Shown: positions 1-9,599, counted from the stretch's first letter. The stretch is DNA of 64,000 nucleotides from Alloacidobacterium dinghuense (GCF_014274465.1 NZ_CP060394.1:5022001-5086000), one strand, 5' to 3'. Notes: a model not told the origin generated them from the letters alone. Translations and numbers: made by a program.

Positions 1-1406
1 GTCAGCATTGCCGCTGCGCTCACCAGCACTACAGAAAGCGCAGCCTGCGTCACCACCAGTGCCTTTTGTGGCAGCGAGGTCGCGCCGGCGACCGAACGGT
101 TCGCGCCCCGCATAGCATCCAGCGGCTCTGCATGCGAGCTCACCCACGCCGGCGCGACGCCGAAGCAGACTCCCGTCACCAGCGACACGCCCAGCGCAAA
201 CAACAGCACGGGCAACGAAGGCGATGCTTCGATCGGCACATGAACAGCCGTGTTGGTGACGACGAGCCGCAGCATCATGCTCGTTCCCGCATAGGCAATC
301 ACCAGCCCCGTTGCCCCACCAAGAATGCCGAGCAGCATGCTTTCCACCAGCGCCTTCCGTACCATCCGCATGCGCGACGCGCCCAGCGCCAGCCGCACCG
401 AGGTCTGCTGCCTGTTGGCCATGCCGCGCGCCAGCAGCAGGTTCGCCAGATTGGCGCAGGCAATCAGCAGCACACAACCCGCCGCAATCATGAGCAGCAC
501 CAGGCTGTCATGATATTGCTGCCGCATCGCCGTCACGCCGGCGCCTCCGGCCGTAAGGTGCAGCACTTGCTTCGGCAGAAATTCCTTCTCCTGCGGGTTC
601 ATATCGGCCAGATGGCTCATCTGCCATTCACGCAGTTCCAGCCTCAACTGCGCTTCCAGCCCCTTAGGATCCGTACCCTGGCGCACCCTGCCGATAATGT
701 CCAGCCAATTCAGATTTGGTTCTTTCAGCAAGGAGCTTATTCCTTTGAGGTAAGGCTCTTTGCTCAGCGGCATCCAGAAATCCGGAACACCGTAGGTATT
801 CAATTCAGCGCCGAAGAAGCCCGGCGGAGCGATACCGACAACAGTGAACGGCTTGCTGTTGATCTCGAAGGTTGCGCCAATGACGGAAGGATCGCTGCCG
901 TATTTCGTCTGCCATGCGTGATAGGTCATCATCGCAACCGGCGGCGCGCCTTCGCGGTCATCGCTATCCGTCAAAACCCGGCCAGCCCAGGCGCCAATGC
1001 CAAAGGTGCGAAAGTAGTTCCCGGAGACAAATTGCCCCATCCCGGCTTCCGCCGGCTGCTGGGTGCCTGCGCGTCGTACGCCCATCGACGAAGCGCCTTC
1101 CTGCATGGCAGCCAGATCGGCAAAGGCTGGCGTGTGGTCCCGGAAATGCTTATAAAGCTCGTAGTTGAAGAGCGAGAACTCTTCCCACTGCGTAAACCCG
1201 CCCCACATGCAGCAGTGGACTTTATCGCCGATGCGGTAAAGTTCCTCCGGTTTCGTCACCGGCAGCGACTTCAGTAGAACCTGATGTACCAGCGTAAAAA
1301 TCGCCGTAGTCGCCCCAATTCCCAGCGCCAGCGTCAGCACCGCCGTCAGCGTAAATCCCGGAGACTGCCGCAACTGCCGCAACGCGAATCTCAAGTCCGT
1401 CAGCAT
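1..1406 (-). CDS. ADOP-type MacB/FtsX permease, 3' end cut by window
   Basis: Inner-membrane permease-like protein of the acidobacterial duplicated orphan permease family. These resemble MacB/FtsX permeases but usually lack a linked ATPase gene. The protein starts [20 protein letters not shown] at an ATG preceded by AGGAG (reverse complement of 1409-1421). A first membrane helix (residues about 18-40, ending [12 protein letters not shown]) is followed by a periplasmic MacB-like core and an FtsX block containing [21 protein letters not shown]. About 468 codons are present. The second half, beyond base 1, is missing. This copy begins directly at the first helix and lacks the charged N-terminal prefix seen in the other two copies here. 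Family assignment is firm; the substrate is unknown. Confidence 0.9.
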   Translation of the reverse strand, partial: MLTDLRFALRQLRQSPGFTLTAVLTLALGIGATTAIFTLVHQVLLKSLPVTKPEELYRIGDKVHCCMWGGFTQWEEFSLFNYELYKHFRDHTPAFADLAAMQEGASSMGVRRAGTQQPAEAGMGQFVSGNYFRTFGIGAWAGRVLTDSDDREGAPPVAMMTYHAWQTKYGSDPSVIGATFEINSKPFTVVGIAPPGFFGAELNTYGVPDFWMPLSKEPYLKGISSLLKEPNLNWLDIIGRVRQGTDPKGLEAQLRLELREWQMSHLADMNPQEKEFLPKQVLHLTAGGAGVTAMRQQYHDSLVLLMIAAGCVLLIACANLANLLLARGMANRQQTSVRLALGASRMRMVRKALVESMLLGILGGATGLVIAYAGTSMMLRLVVTNTAVHVPIEASPSLPVLLFALGVSLVTGVCFGVAPAWVSSHAEPLDAMRGANRSVAGATSLPQKALVVTQAALSVVLVSAAAML

Positions 1407-1597
1407 GAATCAAAGCTCCTGTCGATAAACCACCCGCAGAGCAATCTCATGCATTCTGTAAGCCACAAACACATATTGGAAGAGTTGATGTTGCAGGAGT
1501 TATCCATAATGGGCAGAAAGCATGCTGTCCACAAACGGATTCCGTGTTCAGAAGCGAACACCGGGGCAGCAAAGAAGACCAGCCGGGTGCCGGGTGC

Positions 1598-1620
1598 CCC
1601 ATGTCTCGTAGAGACATGGG
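1598..1620. repeat. Perfect 10-bp inverted repeat, 3-base loop
   Basis: CCCATGTCTC, loop GTA, GAGACATGGG. It is followed by ATCTTCTCAC rather than a T run, so it looks more like a dispersed intergenic palindrome than a terminator. From memory, similar CCCATGTCTC palindromes recur in acidobacterial intergenic DNA; this was not checked. Confidence 0.6.
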
Positions 1621-1684
1621 ATCTTCTCACTACCACTGATAAAAATTTGACACCCAAAAAGCGCAACGCGCCTTCAGGTGAAAA

Positions 1685-1704
1685 CCGGGGATTTTAGTCC
1701 CCGG
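1685..1704. repeat. Inverted repeat CCGGGGA/TCCCCGG
   Basis: Perfect 7-bp stem with loop TTTTAG, lying 65 bp after the preceding palindrome. There is no flanking gene end within 280 bp, so a terminator role is unlikely. Confidence 0.5.
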
Positions 1705-1840
1705 AAAATGAACCATCGCCACAGGCGACCACCTCACAGCCGTCGGGTGGAGCGCAGGCGAAGCCGGAGCGACCGGGCTTTTCAACGATACCAGCGGACA
1801 CCCGATTAAGCCGCAACAACCCGCCGAAGCGCTTCGCACG

Positions 1841-1885
1841 GCTGTCATCCTGACCCTGAACGCAGTGAAGGGGAAGGATCTGCTT
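1841..1885. repeat. Modular palindromic repeat, two-module copy
   Basis: Starts GCTGTCATCCTGACCCTGA and ends GAAGGGGAAGGATCTGCTT. Folding pairs ATCCT-GA-CCCT with AGGG-GA-AGGAT, giving two 4-5 bp stem blocks separated by GA/GA internal mismatches. It is related to copies at 60017-60072 (three blocks) and 63482-63513 (one block). Confidence 0.75.
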
Positions 1886-2077
1886 CTTCGCTGCGCTCAG
1901 CACGAAAACCTGCCCCAGCCTGCCGCGTACTTTGCCTAAATGCCCGTTTCCAACACAAAATCTGAGCTTAAGTCCCCGCAAACGACACAAATTCGACCCA
2001 AAAATCTTGTCAAGCCCCCGCGAGCCTTGATTTACGGCTAACTCAAAGAATCAAAAGGAGATATATTCTCTCGAAAG

Positions 2078-2256
2078 TTGGCGTGAAATAATGCCTGATT
2101 CGCTATCCTGAATATAGGGGCAAAAAAAATCGCAGAGCCGGATAATACCCGCTACCGATTACCTTGTAAGTGATTGAAAACACTAGAAACCATCTAACTA
2201 CAATGAAATCAGCGGCATAGCAGGGGATGATCCCCCGCTATCTTATTGAAAACAAA
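2078..2256 (+). other. Orphan intergenic element, copy 1
   Basis: Contains GGCGTGAAATAATGCC, then eight bases, then TATCCTGAATATAGG, and about 160 bp later TATTGAAAACAAA (2244-2256). All three blocks recur in order at 57781-57950. Read on the plus strand it would transcribe toward the 3' end of the convergent tgt gene, so no protein gene follows it. GG and GC in the first block are 11 bases apart, one more than a canonical sigma-54 promoter. It may be a small-RNA gene or a mobile non-coding repeat; no function can be assigned. Confidence 0.45.
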
Positions 2257-2270
2257 TAAGGGGAAGAAAA

Positions 2271-3404
2271 TCAAAGAGGGGGAAGGGGGGAACCGGAAGC
2301 CACTGGCTGCCCAGCTTCCAGCCGATCCCGCAGCTTTTGCATCGTATCGAGATAAAACGCCAGGTTGTGCAGCGTATTCAGGACCGCCGCAAGAGGCTCC
2401 TGCGAAGCCATCAGATGCCGCAGATACGCTCGACTGTAACGCTGGCAGACCATGCAACCGCACTCCGGGTCGAGCGGTCCCTGGTCCTCGGCAAAGCGCC
2501 GGTTCTTGATGTTCAGCCGCCCTTCCGAGGTAAAAATCAGTCCGTGCCGGGCCGCCCGCGTCGGCAGCACGCAGTCCATCATGTCAACGCCCATCTCGGC
2601 ATATTCAACAATTTCATCGGGATAGCCTACTCCCATCACGTAGCGCGGCTTGTCCTTGGGCAAATACGGAAGCGTCTCGGCAATGATCTCGCGCGTCAAC
2701 TCGCGTGGCTCGCCAACGCTCAGTCCGCCGATCGCATAGCCCGGAAAGTCCATCTCCACCAGCCGCTCCGCCGCCTCGCGTCGCAGGTCCTTGTACATCC
2801 CGCCCTGCACGATGCCGAATAGGTTCGGCGTCTGCCCGGGAAACGACTCATCCCACGGACGCTCCTGCTTGTGCGCGTCGAAGTGCCGCTTGCTACGCTC
2901 CGCCCAGCGTAGCGTCAGGTCGAGGGACTTCCGAGCCCGCGCGTAGTCCGCTGGATACTCGGTGCACTCGTCAAACGCCATGGCAATGTCCGAGCCAAGC
3001 GCGATCTGCACGTCCATCGAGTGCTCAGGGGAGAAGAAGTGCGCCCCGCCATCGAGATGCGACCGGAACTGCACCCCATCTTCAGTCACCTTGCGTAGCT
3101 CGTTAAGGCTGAAGACCTGAAAACCACCAGAATCCGTAAGAATGGCCCGGTGCCAGCTCATGAACCGGTGCAGCCCGCCCATGCGCCGAATCAGCTCATG
3201 CCCCGGCCGCAAGTAGAGGTGATAGGTGTTGCCCAGAATGATCCGCGCCCCCAGCTCCTCCAGCAGATGCTGGGGCACCGCCTTCACCGACGCCACCGTC
3301 CCCACCGGCATGAAGACGGGCGTTTCCACCGCCGCATGCGGAAGAATCATCGTACCCCGGCGGCCCTTGCCGCTCGTTGTATGGATTTGAAACGAAAGAG
3401 ACAC
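2271..3404 (-). CDS. tgt: Queuine tRNA-ribosyltransferase
   Basis: Exchanges guanine-34 for 7-aminomethyl-7-deazaguanine in the anticodon of Asp, Asn, His and Tyr tRNAs during queuosine synthesis. The 377-residue length is typical. Visible hallmarks are LTDSGGFQVFSL (nucleophile region), GIVQGG, and the C-terminal zinc site CGCMVCQRYSRAYLRHL. It starts at an ATG giving MSLSFQIHTTSGKGRRG. The 3' end faces the repeat-rich gap. No other queuosine gene is nearby. Confidence 0.97.
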   Translation of the reverse strand: MSLSFQIHTTSGKGRRGTMILPHAAVETPVFMPVGTVASVKAVPQHLLEELGARIILGNTYHLYLRPGHELIRRMGGLHRFMSWHRAILTDSGGFQVFSLNELRKVTEDGVQFRSHLDGGAHFFSPEHSMDVQIALGSDIAMAFDECTEYPADYARARKSLDLTLRWAERSKRHFDAHKQERPWDESFPGQTPNLFGIVQGGMYKDLRREAAERLVEMDFPGYAIGGLSVGEPRELTREIIAETLPYLPKDKPRYVMGVGYPDEIVEYAEMGVDMMDCVLPTRAARHGLIFTSEGRLNIKNRRFAEDQGPLDPECGCMVCQRYSRAYLRHLMASQEPLAAVLNTLHNLAFYLDTMQKLRDRLEAGQPVASGSPLPPL

Positions 3405-3580
3405 TTAGATGATTGTAACGATTGACCCCGGGCCGCAAGAACGATACTCTGCTCACGTGACCGCATCCCCCTCATTCATCGGCTCACGTCCCTCCTTCTG
3501 TTGTCGCTAGTCTGCGATCGCCTCTTCCTCTGCGCACATTCTCAAGCTCCGACCTCTAGCCGCATTTTGGAGACTCCAAT

Positions 3581-4159
3581 ATGAGCGTTCTTCCAGAAGT
3601 CCTTGCCGCCAACGAAAAATATAGCGCCGGGTTCGGCAATCTTTCTCAGCTCGCAATGCCCCCGGCACGCCATTTCGCCATCCTCACCTGCATGGATGCC
3701 CGCCTCGACCCGGCAAAGTTTGCCGGTCTGTCAGAAGGCGATGCCCATGTCATTCGCAATGCCGGCGGCCGTGCCAGCGACGACGCCATCCGCTCCCTCG
3801 TCATCAGCTACAAGCTTCTAGGCACAAAGGAATTCTTCGTCATCCACCACACCAACTGTGGAATGGAATTCTTCACCAACGAGGTCATACGTGGCCTGCT
3901 CTCCTCAAGCCTCGAAACTGCGGAGTTGACGAGCAACGGATTCCGCGACGTCGGCAAGGGGCCGGGTTCACGCGCTGGTGAGTTCATCGAGTGGCTCACA
4001 GTTCCGAATCAGGAACAGGCTGTTGTCGACGATGTCGAGCGCATTCGTAATAATCCACTGGTGCCTGCAAGCATTCCCATCTATGGCTACGTGTACGACG
4101 TGAAAAGTGGTCGTTTGATTGAGGTCCAAGAAGCAACCGCATCAGGACGGGCCCGCTGA
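3581..4159 (+). CDS. Beta-class carbonic anhydrase
   Basis: Interconverts CO2 and bicarbonate in the cytoplasm with one zinc per subunit. Zinc ligands are visible as C37-x-D39-x-R41 (TCMDAR) and H90-x-x-C93 (HHTNCGM), in the order expected for the short beta-CA branch. The protein has 192 residues. TTGGAGACTCCAAT precedes the ATG and supplies the ribosome site. The next gene begins 20 bp downstream on the same strand, so the two may be cotranscribed, although no functional link is obvious. Confidence 0.93.
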   Translation: MSVLPEVLAANEKYSAGFGNLSQLAMPPARHFAILTCMDARLDPAKFAGLSEGDAHVIRNAGGRASDDAIRSLVISYKLLGTKEFFVIHHTNCGMEFFTNEVIRGLLSSSLETAELTSNGFRDVGKGPGSRAGEFIEWLTVPNQEQAVVDDVERIRNNPLVPASIPIYGYVYDVKSGRLIEVQEATASGRAR

Positions 4160-4179
4160 GTCTTCAGGAGAGGAAAAAC

Positions 4180-5088
4180 ATGCAGAGAAAATTTCGTAAA
4201 CGATCCTCGGTTCTCGCTGCCTTCGCGATCGCGGCTCTAGCTACAGCCGCAACCATCGACGCTCACTGGAAAGATGGCTTAGAGCAATGGCGCAATCAAC
4301 GCGCGAAACATCTCTCCGCGCCGGATGGCTGGCTTACGCTCGTCGGTCTCGAATGGTTGCAGCCCGGTAAGAACAGCTTCGGATCGGCAGCCGACAATCG
4401 CATCCGCCTGAATGCGCAAGTCGCCGATCACCTCGGGGTTCTCGAACTCAAAGGGAACGAAGTCTACCTGTCGTCGCTTGCTGCGAGCCTGCAGTTGAAC
4501 GGCGCTCCCGCTCGCGCGGCAAGAATTGAAACTGACGACCCGAACCCCACCGTAATGAAGGCAGGTACGCTCACTCTACTCGTGATTCATCGCGGCGACC
4601 GCTACGCTCTTCGCATCAAGGACTCGCAGGCGCCCACGCGCGTCAACTTCCGCGGACTGCACTGGTACGAGCCGGATCCGCGCTACCGCATCGAGGCAAA
4701 GTGGACTCCGTTCACTCCTCCGCATGATGAATCCATACCCACCATGATCGGCACTACGCTGAAGCTGCCGGTCCCGGGAATCGCCGAGTTCACTCTTGAT
4801 GGCAAAGCGTTCCGGCTTGAACCAGTGATTGAAGAGCCCGGTGACAAACAGCTCTTCTTCATTCTGCGCGACACCACCAGCAAAACGACAACCTACGGCG
4901 CCGCCCGCTTCCTATACACTGACTTCCCTGACAACGGCCTCGACAAGCCCGGCCATCTGATACTCGACTTCAATCGCCTCCAGAATCCGCCCTGTGCGTA
5001 TACCCCGTACGCCACCTGCCCGCTTCCCCCGCCGCAGAACAAACTCGTGGTCGCACTGCCCGTGGGGGAACAGCGTTATTCGCACTGA
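4180..5088 (+). CDS. DUF1684 secreted protein
   Basis: A 302-residue protein with a basic N-terminus and hydrophobic stretch (residues about 12-25, AAFAIAALATAATI) that reads as a signal peptide or anchor. The body shows DUF1684 features: W-x(4)-WR, DGWLTLVGLEWLQPG near residue 50, and the C-terminal LDFNRLQNPPCAYTPYATCPLPPPQN. The family is widespread and of unknown function. AGGAGAGG precedes the ATG. The gene is followed by a bidirectional-looking terminator before the convergent aldehyde dehydrogenase gene. Confidence 0.88.
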   Translation: MQRKFRKRSSVLAAFAIAALATAATIDAHWKDGLEQWRNQRAKHLSAPDGWLTLVGLEWLQPGKNSFGSAADNRIRLNAQVADHLGVLELKGNEVYLSSLAASLQLNGAPARAARIETDDPNPTVMKAGTLTLLVIHRGDRYALRIKDSQAPTRVNFRGLHWYEPDPRYRIEAKWTPFTPPHDESIPTMIGTTLKLPVPGIAEFTLDGKAFRLEPVIEEPGDKQLFFILRDTTSKTTTYGAARFLYTDFPDNGLDKPGHLILDFNRLQNPPCAYTPYATCPLPPPQNKLVVALPVGEQRYSH

Positions 5089-5120
5089 GCGTTGCGTCGA
5101 AGCGGTCATCAAAATAAATC

Positions 5121-5153
5121 AAAATAAAAAGAGCGGGAACCTAGCTCCCGCTC
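5121..5153 (-). terminator. Intrinsic terminator between convergent genes
   Basis: Perfect 8-bp stem GAGCGGGA (5131-5138) and TCCCGCTC (5146-5153). On the minus strand it is followed by a T-rich run (TTTTTATTTTG), so it should terminate the aldehyde dehydrogenase transcript. It may also work for the plus-strand DUF1684 transcript, where TCTCGTTCTTG follows. Confidence 0.75.
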
Positions 5154-5168
5154 TCTCGTTCTTGATCT

Positions 5169-6668
5169 TTAGAGTGCCGTAGTCACAGCCTTCACTTCGG
5201 TGTAATTGTTCAGTACCTCGGCACCCATTTCGCGGCCCCAGCCGGATTGCTTGTATCCACCGAAGGGCAGCGCAGCGTCGAAGACGTTGTGGCAGTTGAT
5301 CCAGACCGTGCCCGAACGGATGCGCTTGGCCATCTTATTCGCGGTTGAGATATCCCGGGTCCAGATGCTGGCAGCCAGACCGTACGGCGTATCGTTGGCT
5401 TCCTTGGCAATGCGGTCCAGATCGGCGTCCTTGTAAGGAATCGCGCAAACCACCGGTCCAAAGATTTCTTCGCGAATGACTTTCATCTCCGGATTCGTCT
5501 TCGTCAGTACTGTCGGCTGGACAAAGTAGCCCTTGTCGGCCGCCTTCTTGCCGCCAGCTGCGGCTTTCGCACCCTCGCTAATACCTGATTCGATATAGCC
5601 TGTGACCTTCTGGAATTGCTCTTCAGAGACGAGCGGCCCCATCTGGGTATTTGGATCGAGCCCACTGCCGACGCGGATCTTCGATGCGATGTCGGAGACG
5701 CCTTCGACCACGCGATCGAAGATGCTCTCGTGCGCAAAGAGCCGCGACCCAGCGCAGCAGCACTGTCCGTGATTGAAGAAAATCGCCGAGGCCGTCCCGG
5801 GAATGGCGCGCTCCAGATCCGCATCGGGGAAGATGATCGCCGGCGACTTGCCTCCAAGCTCCAGCGTGACCTTCTTCAGGCTTCCGGCGGCAGCATGAAC
5901 GATCAACCGGCCCACTTCGGTCGAGCCCGTGAAAGCTACCTTATCCACCAGATCATGCGCGGCGAGTGGAGCACCAGCGCCTTCACCGTAACCGGTCAAC
6001 ACGTTCACAACACCGGCAGGGAATCCGGCTTCGTGAATCAACTCTGCCAGACGCAATCCGGTGAGCGGCGTCTGCTCCGCGAGTTTGAGCACAACCGTGC
6101 ATCCCGCAGCGAGAGCCGGACCCAGTTTCCACGCTGCCATCAACAAAGGGAAATTCCATGGAATAATCTGACCGACCACGCCGATCGGCTCACGCAACGT
6201 GTAGGTCAGATATTCGCCAGGGAATGAAATCGGAAAGGTATGGCCCATGATCTTCGTCGACCATCCTGCCATATAGCGAAAGAGATCAACAGCGAGCGGC
6301 ACATCGGCAGCACGTGACACTGAAATCGGCTTGCCATTGTCCATTGATTCCAACTCGGCGAACTCTTCCAGATTCTGCTCCAGCAGATCGGCGAGTTTAT
6401 TGAGGATGCGCCCGCGCTGTGACGGAGACATCCTCGACCATGGGCCCTCATCGAACGCCAGGCGCGCTGCGCGCACGGCGCGGTCCACATCTTCGGATTC
6501 TGCTTCCGGCACATGCGCCATTACTTCACCGGTCGCCGGGTTATAAACAGGAAAAGTTTTGCCGGATGCGGCGTTCACAAATTTGCCATCGACGTAGATG
6601 CGATGCGTCTGGGCAATGAAGTCGGCAGACTTCTTGCCGAGACGAGGATCAAGGGCGATAGTTGCCAT
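5169..6668 (-). CDS. NAD(P)-dependent aldehyde dehydrogenase
   Basis: Oxidises aldehydes to carboxylic acids in the cytoplasm. At 499 residues it matches the ALDH1/2 branch. Catalytic features are GQCCCAGSR with cysteines 303-305 (the middle one, 304, aligns with the nucleophile), LELGGKSP carrying the general-base glutamate near 270, and FTGSTEVGR for cofactor binding. I use the internal ATG (MATIALDPRL) because AAGGAG lies just upstream. A longer reading frame to 6746 exists but has no ribosome site. No neighbour identifies the substrate. Confidence 0.95.
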   Translation of the reverse strand: MATIALDPRLGKKSADFIAQTHRIYVDGKFVNAASGKTFPVYNPATGEVMAHVPEAESEDVDRAVRAARLAFDEGPWSRMSPSQRGRILNKLADLLEQNLEEFAELESMDNGKPISVSRAADVPLAVDLFRYMAGWSTKIMGHTFPISFPGEYLTYTLREPIGVVGQIIPWNFPLLMAAWKLGPALAAGCTVVLKLAEQTPLTGLRLAELIHEAGFPAGVVNVLTGYGEGAGAPLAAHDLVDKVAFTGSTEVGRLIVHAAAGSLKKVTLELGGKSPAIIFPDADLERAIPGTASAIFFNHGQCCCAGSRLFAHESIFDRVVEGVSDIASKIRVGSGLDPNTQMGPLVSEEQFQKVTGYIESGISEGAKAAAGGKKAADKGYFVQPTVLTKTNPEMKVIREEIFGPVVCAIPYKDADLDRIAKEANDTPYGLAASIWTRDISTANKMAKRIRSGTVWINCHNVFDAALPFGGYKQSGWGREMGAEVLNNYTEVKAVTTAL

Positions 6669-6807
6669 AGCAAAGCTCCTTGGCGGACGGCCCGTATGGG
6701 AGTTATGAAAGGGCCGAAACTGCACCGTCGAACACAATACACCCACGCAGGAGGGATGTGAAAGGCAGGCTTGAAAACACTATGTTTTGAGCAAATTGGA
6801 GATGGGG

Positions 6808-9048
6808 TTACTCGCCGAAGCGCAGGCGCAAACCAAAGCGCGCGACGCGCGGCGTTCCCAAGGTGAGAATCGGCGTCTTGCCCACTTCGATAGCACGGTC
6901 GAAGAGATTTTCTCCAGCCGCAAAGACCTCCACGTGATGCCCGATCGCACGCGAACCGTAAGCATCTAGCCGGAAATAGCTGTGCAGCAGGTATTGGTTC
7001 GCATCGTCGTCGTATTGCCGTCCGCTGATGCGGGCCTGGAGACTGAGGGCCCCGATACGCGCATTGCTGACGCGCACCTGTGTCGTTGCCATGTTGCGGG
7101 CTACCTGTGGAATCCAGTTGCCGACGAGCTGCGGCTGCTGTGTATAGCTGGTTACTGTGGCATTCGCATATTGATAGCCGCCCGTGATAGCCGCCCATGA
7201 AAATGGGTGCGACTCGAAGTCGACGGAAACACCGCGGCTCTCGATCTGGCCCAGATTCTCGCGCATCAGCAAGGTGGATGTGGGGGTGGTAGCAAGCGTA
7301 AGGGCTGTAATGGGCCGGTTTACTCGCGTCCAAAAGTAGCTCGCACGGAGCATCGATTGCCAGCGTGGAATGTTTGTCTGAAATCCAGTCTCCCAACCTG
7401 TCGCACGTTCTGAACGAAGATTGGGGTTGGGCAGTGTAGTCTGCTGGCCAACCTGGCCGGTGCGGTACAGTTCATTCTCTGTCGGCGCACGGTAGGCGCG
7501 GAAGCCCGACGCATTGAGGGCAACGTTCGTGGTGATCCGTCGTGAAATTCCCAGCCGCGGATTAAACACTGTCTCGCTGAACGATGGGAGAGTGCGCGCG
7601 CCTTTCTGCGTCCATTGTTCGGCATCGAAATTCGAGAAATGATCGACGCGGCCAGATGCGCTGAGCGTCCACTTGCCCGGTGTAGCCAGCGCTTCGCCAT
7701 AGACTCCGGTCTGACGCTGACGCGCCGCTGTGTTTTGGTAACCACCAGCTCCGGTGAAAAGCACCTCGTCGTCCGACGCGCGCACATCGTGGGTGTCGGC
7801 GCCGGCGATGATCACAGCCTTTGCCCCGACCGGCTGCCGCCAATGCGCGACCGCTCCCAATTCGTCGGCCGGGTCCTCTGCATAGCGGGTCAGGGTTTCA
7901 GACGCCCGGTTTGAAGCAATGGACGAAAACGTCTGCCGATAGTGCTCGGTACTGCCGTAGAGGCGAAGTGTAAGCTGCGACCAGTCGGTGCCTCCCGAAT
8001 AGCGCCAGAGCCGCGTGCCGTTCTTCTGCAAGGGAGTACCGTTGTCGCGAGCCTCGTTCAATACGCTGCCGCGTAGAAAGACACGGCTACTGTTACGAAT
8101 TGTTCGCTCAAGATCGATTACCCCATTCTGGGCATGCACGTTGCTCGGCTGATCAATCGGTCCGCGCAGGTCCGGAGCAACGAGCGTGTATCCGTCTGTA
8201 CTTACAATGCCTGCGGCGAGTAGCCCTGCCCACGGCCCACGTTTCAGTGATCCGAGGATGCCATTGCTGGTCGTGCTTTCAGAACCATAGCCTGTAGTCA
8301 GCGCAAAAATGTCGCGCTCCGGCTTGACCGGCATGACGTTGATGACACCGCCAATTGCACTCGACCCGTAGAGATCGGACGCTCCTCCGCGCACGACCTC
8401 CACCGACTGGATGGCGAGTTCGGGCATCTCTTCCCAGTGAATCCATCCACCATATGGATCATTGAGTGGTACTTCGTCGGAAACAACGAGCGTACGGCTC
8501 GCCGCTGTCGATCCTAATCCGCGAAGGGATATGCCTTGTGACGTTGGATTTGCCACGAGTGAACTTGAACGTCGAAATAGTTCCAGTCCCGGGACCTGAC
8601 GCAATTTGCCATCGAGTGCGGGTGTTGCGGCCTCACGCAGTTGCTGCTGACCAACGATGCGCGTGCTGGCTGGACTGTCCAGGGTGTCGAGCGGTGAGCG
8701 GTATGCGGTCACTTCGACGCTCTGCTGCAACCGCTGCAATACGACGCGCGCATGCGATCCCGGCGAAAGTGTAACTGTGTCAGGGTCAAATGAAAGGGCA
8801 GTTACCTTAACGGTGATCGCTCCATGCAAGTCGTCCTGAAAGCTGAAGGCTCCGTCGTCCGCAGTTGTGCCCAGGATCGAGCCACTAAGCGTGGCAATCT
8901 CTGCATGCGAAATGCCTGCGCCCTGTTCGTCCACAACCGTACCGGAATAGAGTTGCTGTTGCTGGCTCTCACAGTGAGTCAGCAACAAACCAAACAGTAA
9001 CCATAAAAGCAGTAGCGAGGTGCATCCCGTCATGTATCGAAGCGGCAT
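6808..9048 (-). CDS. TonB-dependent receptor with carboxypeptidase-like N-terminal domain
   Basis: Outer-membrane receptor of 746 residues. Order: hydrophobic export signal (residues about 8-25), a carboxypeptidase-regulatory-like beta domain (YSGTVVDEQGAGISHAEIATL, about 33-110), a plug domain (about 125-240, with GLGSTAASRTLVVSDEVPLNDPYGGW and VEVVRGGASDLYGSSAIGGVINV), then a 22-strand-type barrel ending in the aromatic-rich VARFGLRLRFGE. The FATLPNPNLRSERATGWETGF-like segment is typical of siderophore or vitamin B12 receptors. The ligand cannot be told. The start lies 15 bp from the end of folK on the same strand. A Cys at residue 26 sits in LTHCES, a poor lipobox. Confidence 0.9.
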   Translation of the reverse strand: MPLRYMTGCTSLLLLWLLFGLLLTHCESQQQQLYSGTVVDEQGAGISHAEIATLSGSILGTTADDGAFSFQDDLHGAITVKVTALSFDPDTVTLSPGSHARVVLQRLQQSVEVTAYRSPLDTLDSPASTRIVGQQQLREAATPALDGKLRQVPGLELFRRSSSLVANPTSQGISLRGLGSTAASRTLVVSDEVPLNDPYGGWIHWEEMPELAIQSVEVVRGGASDLYGSSAIGGVINVMPVKPERDIFALTTGYGSESTTSNGILGSLKRGPWAGLLAAGIVSTDGYTLVAPDLRGPIDQPSNVHAQNGVIDLERTIRNSSRVFLRGSVLNEARDNGTPLQKNGTRLWRYSGGTDWSQLTLRLYGSTEHYRQTFSSIASNRASETLTRYAEDPADELGAVAHWRQPVGAKAVIIAGADTHDVRASDDEVLFTGAGGYQNTAARQRQTGVYGEALATPGKWTLSASGRVDHFSNFDAEQWTQKGARTLPSFSETVFNPRLGISRRITTNVALNASGFRAYRAPTENELYRTGQVGQQTTLPNPNLRSERATGWETGFQTNIPRWQSMLRASYFWTRVNRPITALTLATTPTSTLLMRENLGQIESRGVSVDFESHPFSWAAITGGYQYANATVTSYTQQPQLVGNWIPQVARNMATTQVRVSNARIGALSLQARISGRQYDDDANQYLLHSYFRLDAYGSRAIGHHVEVFAAGENLFDRAIEVGKTPILTLGTPRVARFGLRLRFGE

Positions 9049-9062
9049 GAAGTGTTTTCATT

Positions 9063-9599
9063 TTACGGATGTGGGGGCAGAATCCGCACACGGTCGATAC
9101 TATTCGCTCCATCATTAGGCAATGCTGCCAGAAGGTCGCGCATGCTTTTGTTAAGAACAGGATGTTGCAATTCCGGGCAAATCTCAGCCAGCGGAGCGAG
9201 GACAAAGCGGCGATCAGCAAGCGCCGGATGCGGCAAGGAAAGACTTGGCGTGTTAACGACCAGTTCATCCACCAGCAACAGATCGAGATCAAGTGTCCGT
9301 GGACCTTTCGGCGTGCTGGTTTTGCGATCACGTCCGAAACTGCGTTCGATCGCGAGGAGCTTTTCGAGAAAATTGTCGGGCTGATCAGAGGTTCTGAAGG
9401 AAACCACTGCATTGATAAATGATGGCTGTTCCGTAAGTCCAACCGGTGCAGTTTCATACAGCGACGAGCGCGCCGTCACCTTGCCAATACGTTCAAGCTC
9501 ACGGATTGCCGCTTCGATCGTCTCAGCCGGCGTTCCCGCAGGTGAGCGAAGATTCGAGCCAAGGCCGATGTAGGCCGTATGTGTTTCTGCCGAAGTCAT
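9063..9599 (-). CDS. folK: Hydroxymethyldihydropterin pyrophosphokinase
   Basis: Transfers pyrophosphate from ATP to 6-hydroxymethyl-7,8-dihydropterin in folate synthesis. The protein has 178 residues. Motifs are YIGLGSNL at the N-terminus, RDRKTSTPKGPRTLDLDLLL (the HPPK signature with metal-binding aspartates) and PHPALADRRFVLAPL. The open frame extends to 9710, but the family N-terminus begins at MTSAETHTAYIGLGSN, so I start there. Divergent from nadD, with 53 bp between starts. The TonB receptor follows on the same strand. Confidence 0.94.
   Translation of the reverse strand: MTSAETHTAYIGLGSNLRSPAGTPAETIEAAIRELERIGKVTARSSLYETAPVGLTEQPSFINAVVSFRTSDQPDNFLEKLLAIERSFGRDRKTSTPKGPRTLDLDLLLVDELVVNTPSLSLPHPALADRRFVLAPLAEICPELQHPVLNKSMRDLLAALPNDGANSIDRVRILPPHP

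Larger units (their letters stand above)
1407..2270. other. 864-bp gene-free gap rich in palindromes
   Basis: No convincing gene; short open frames here lack ribosome sites and family resemblance. It contains a perfect 10-bp stem (1598-1620), a 7-bp stem (1685-1704), one copy of the modular ATCCT/AGGAT repeat (1841-1885), and the orphan element at 2078-2256 described separately. The right half is AT-rich compared with the surrounding coding DNA. Confidence 0.7.

Noticed and set aside
66-1277. Long plus-strand open frame, 403 codons
   Set aside because: Arginine- and histidine-rich, antisense to the ADOP permease gene; typical GC-rich shadow frame.
1444-1697. Possible small gene in the first gap
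   Set aside because: No ribosome site, spans a perfect palindrome, and has no recognisable product.
2171-2256. ATTGAAAAC motifs resembling the end of CRISPR repeats (also near 57940 and 57972)
   Set aside because: No repeat unit of 25-40 bp, no regular spacers and no cas genes.
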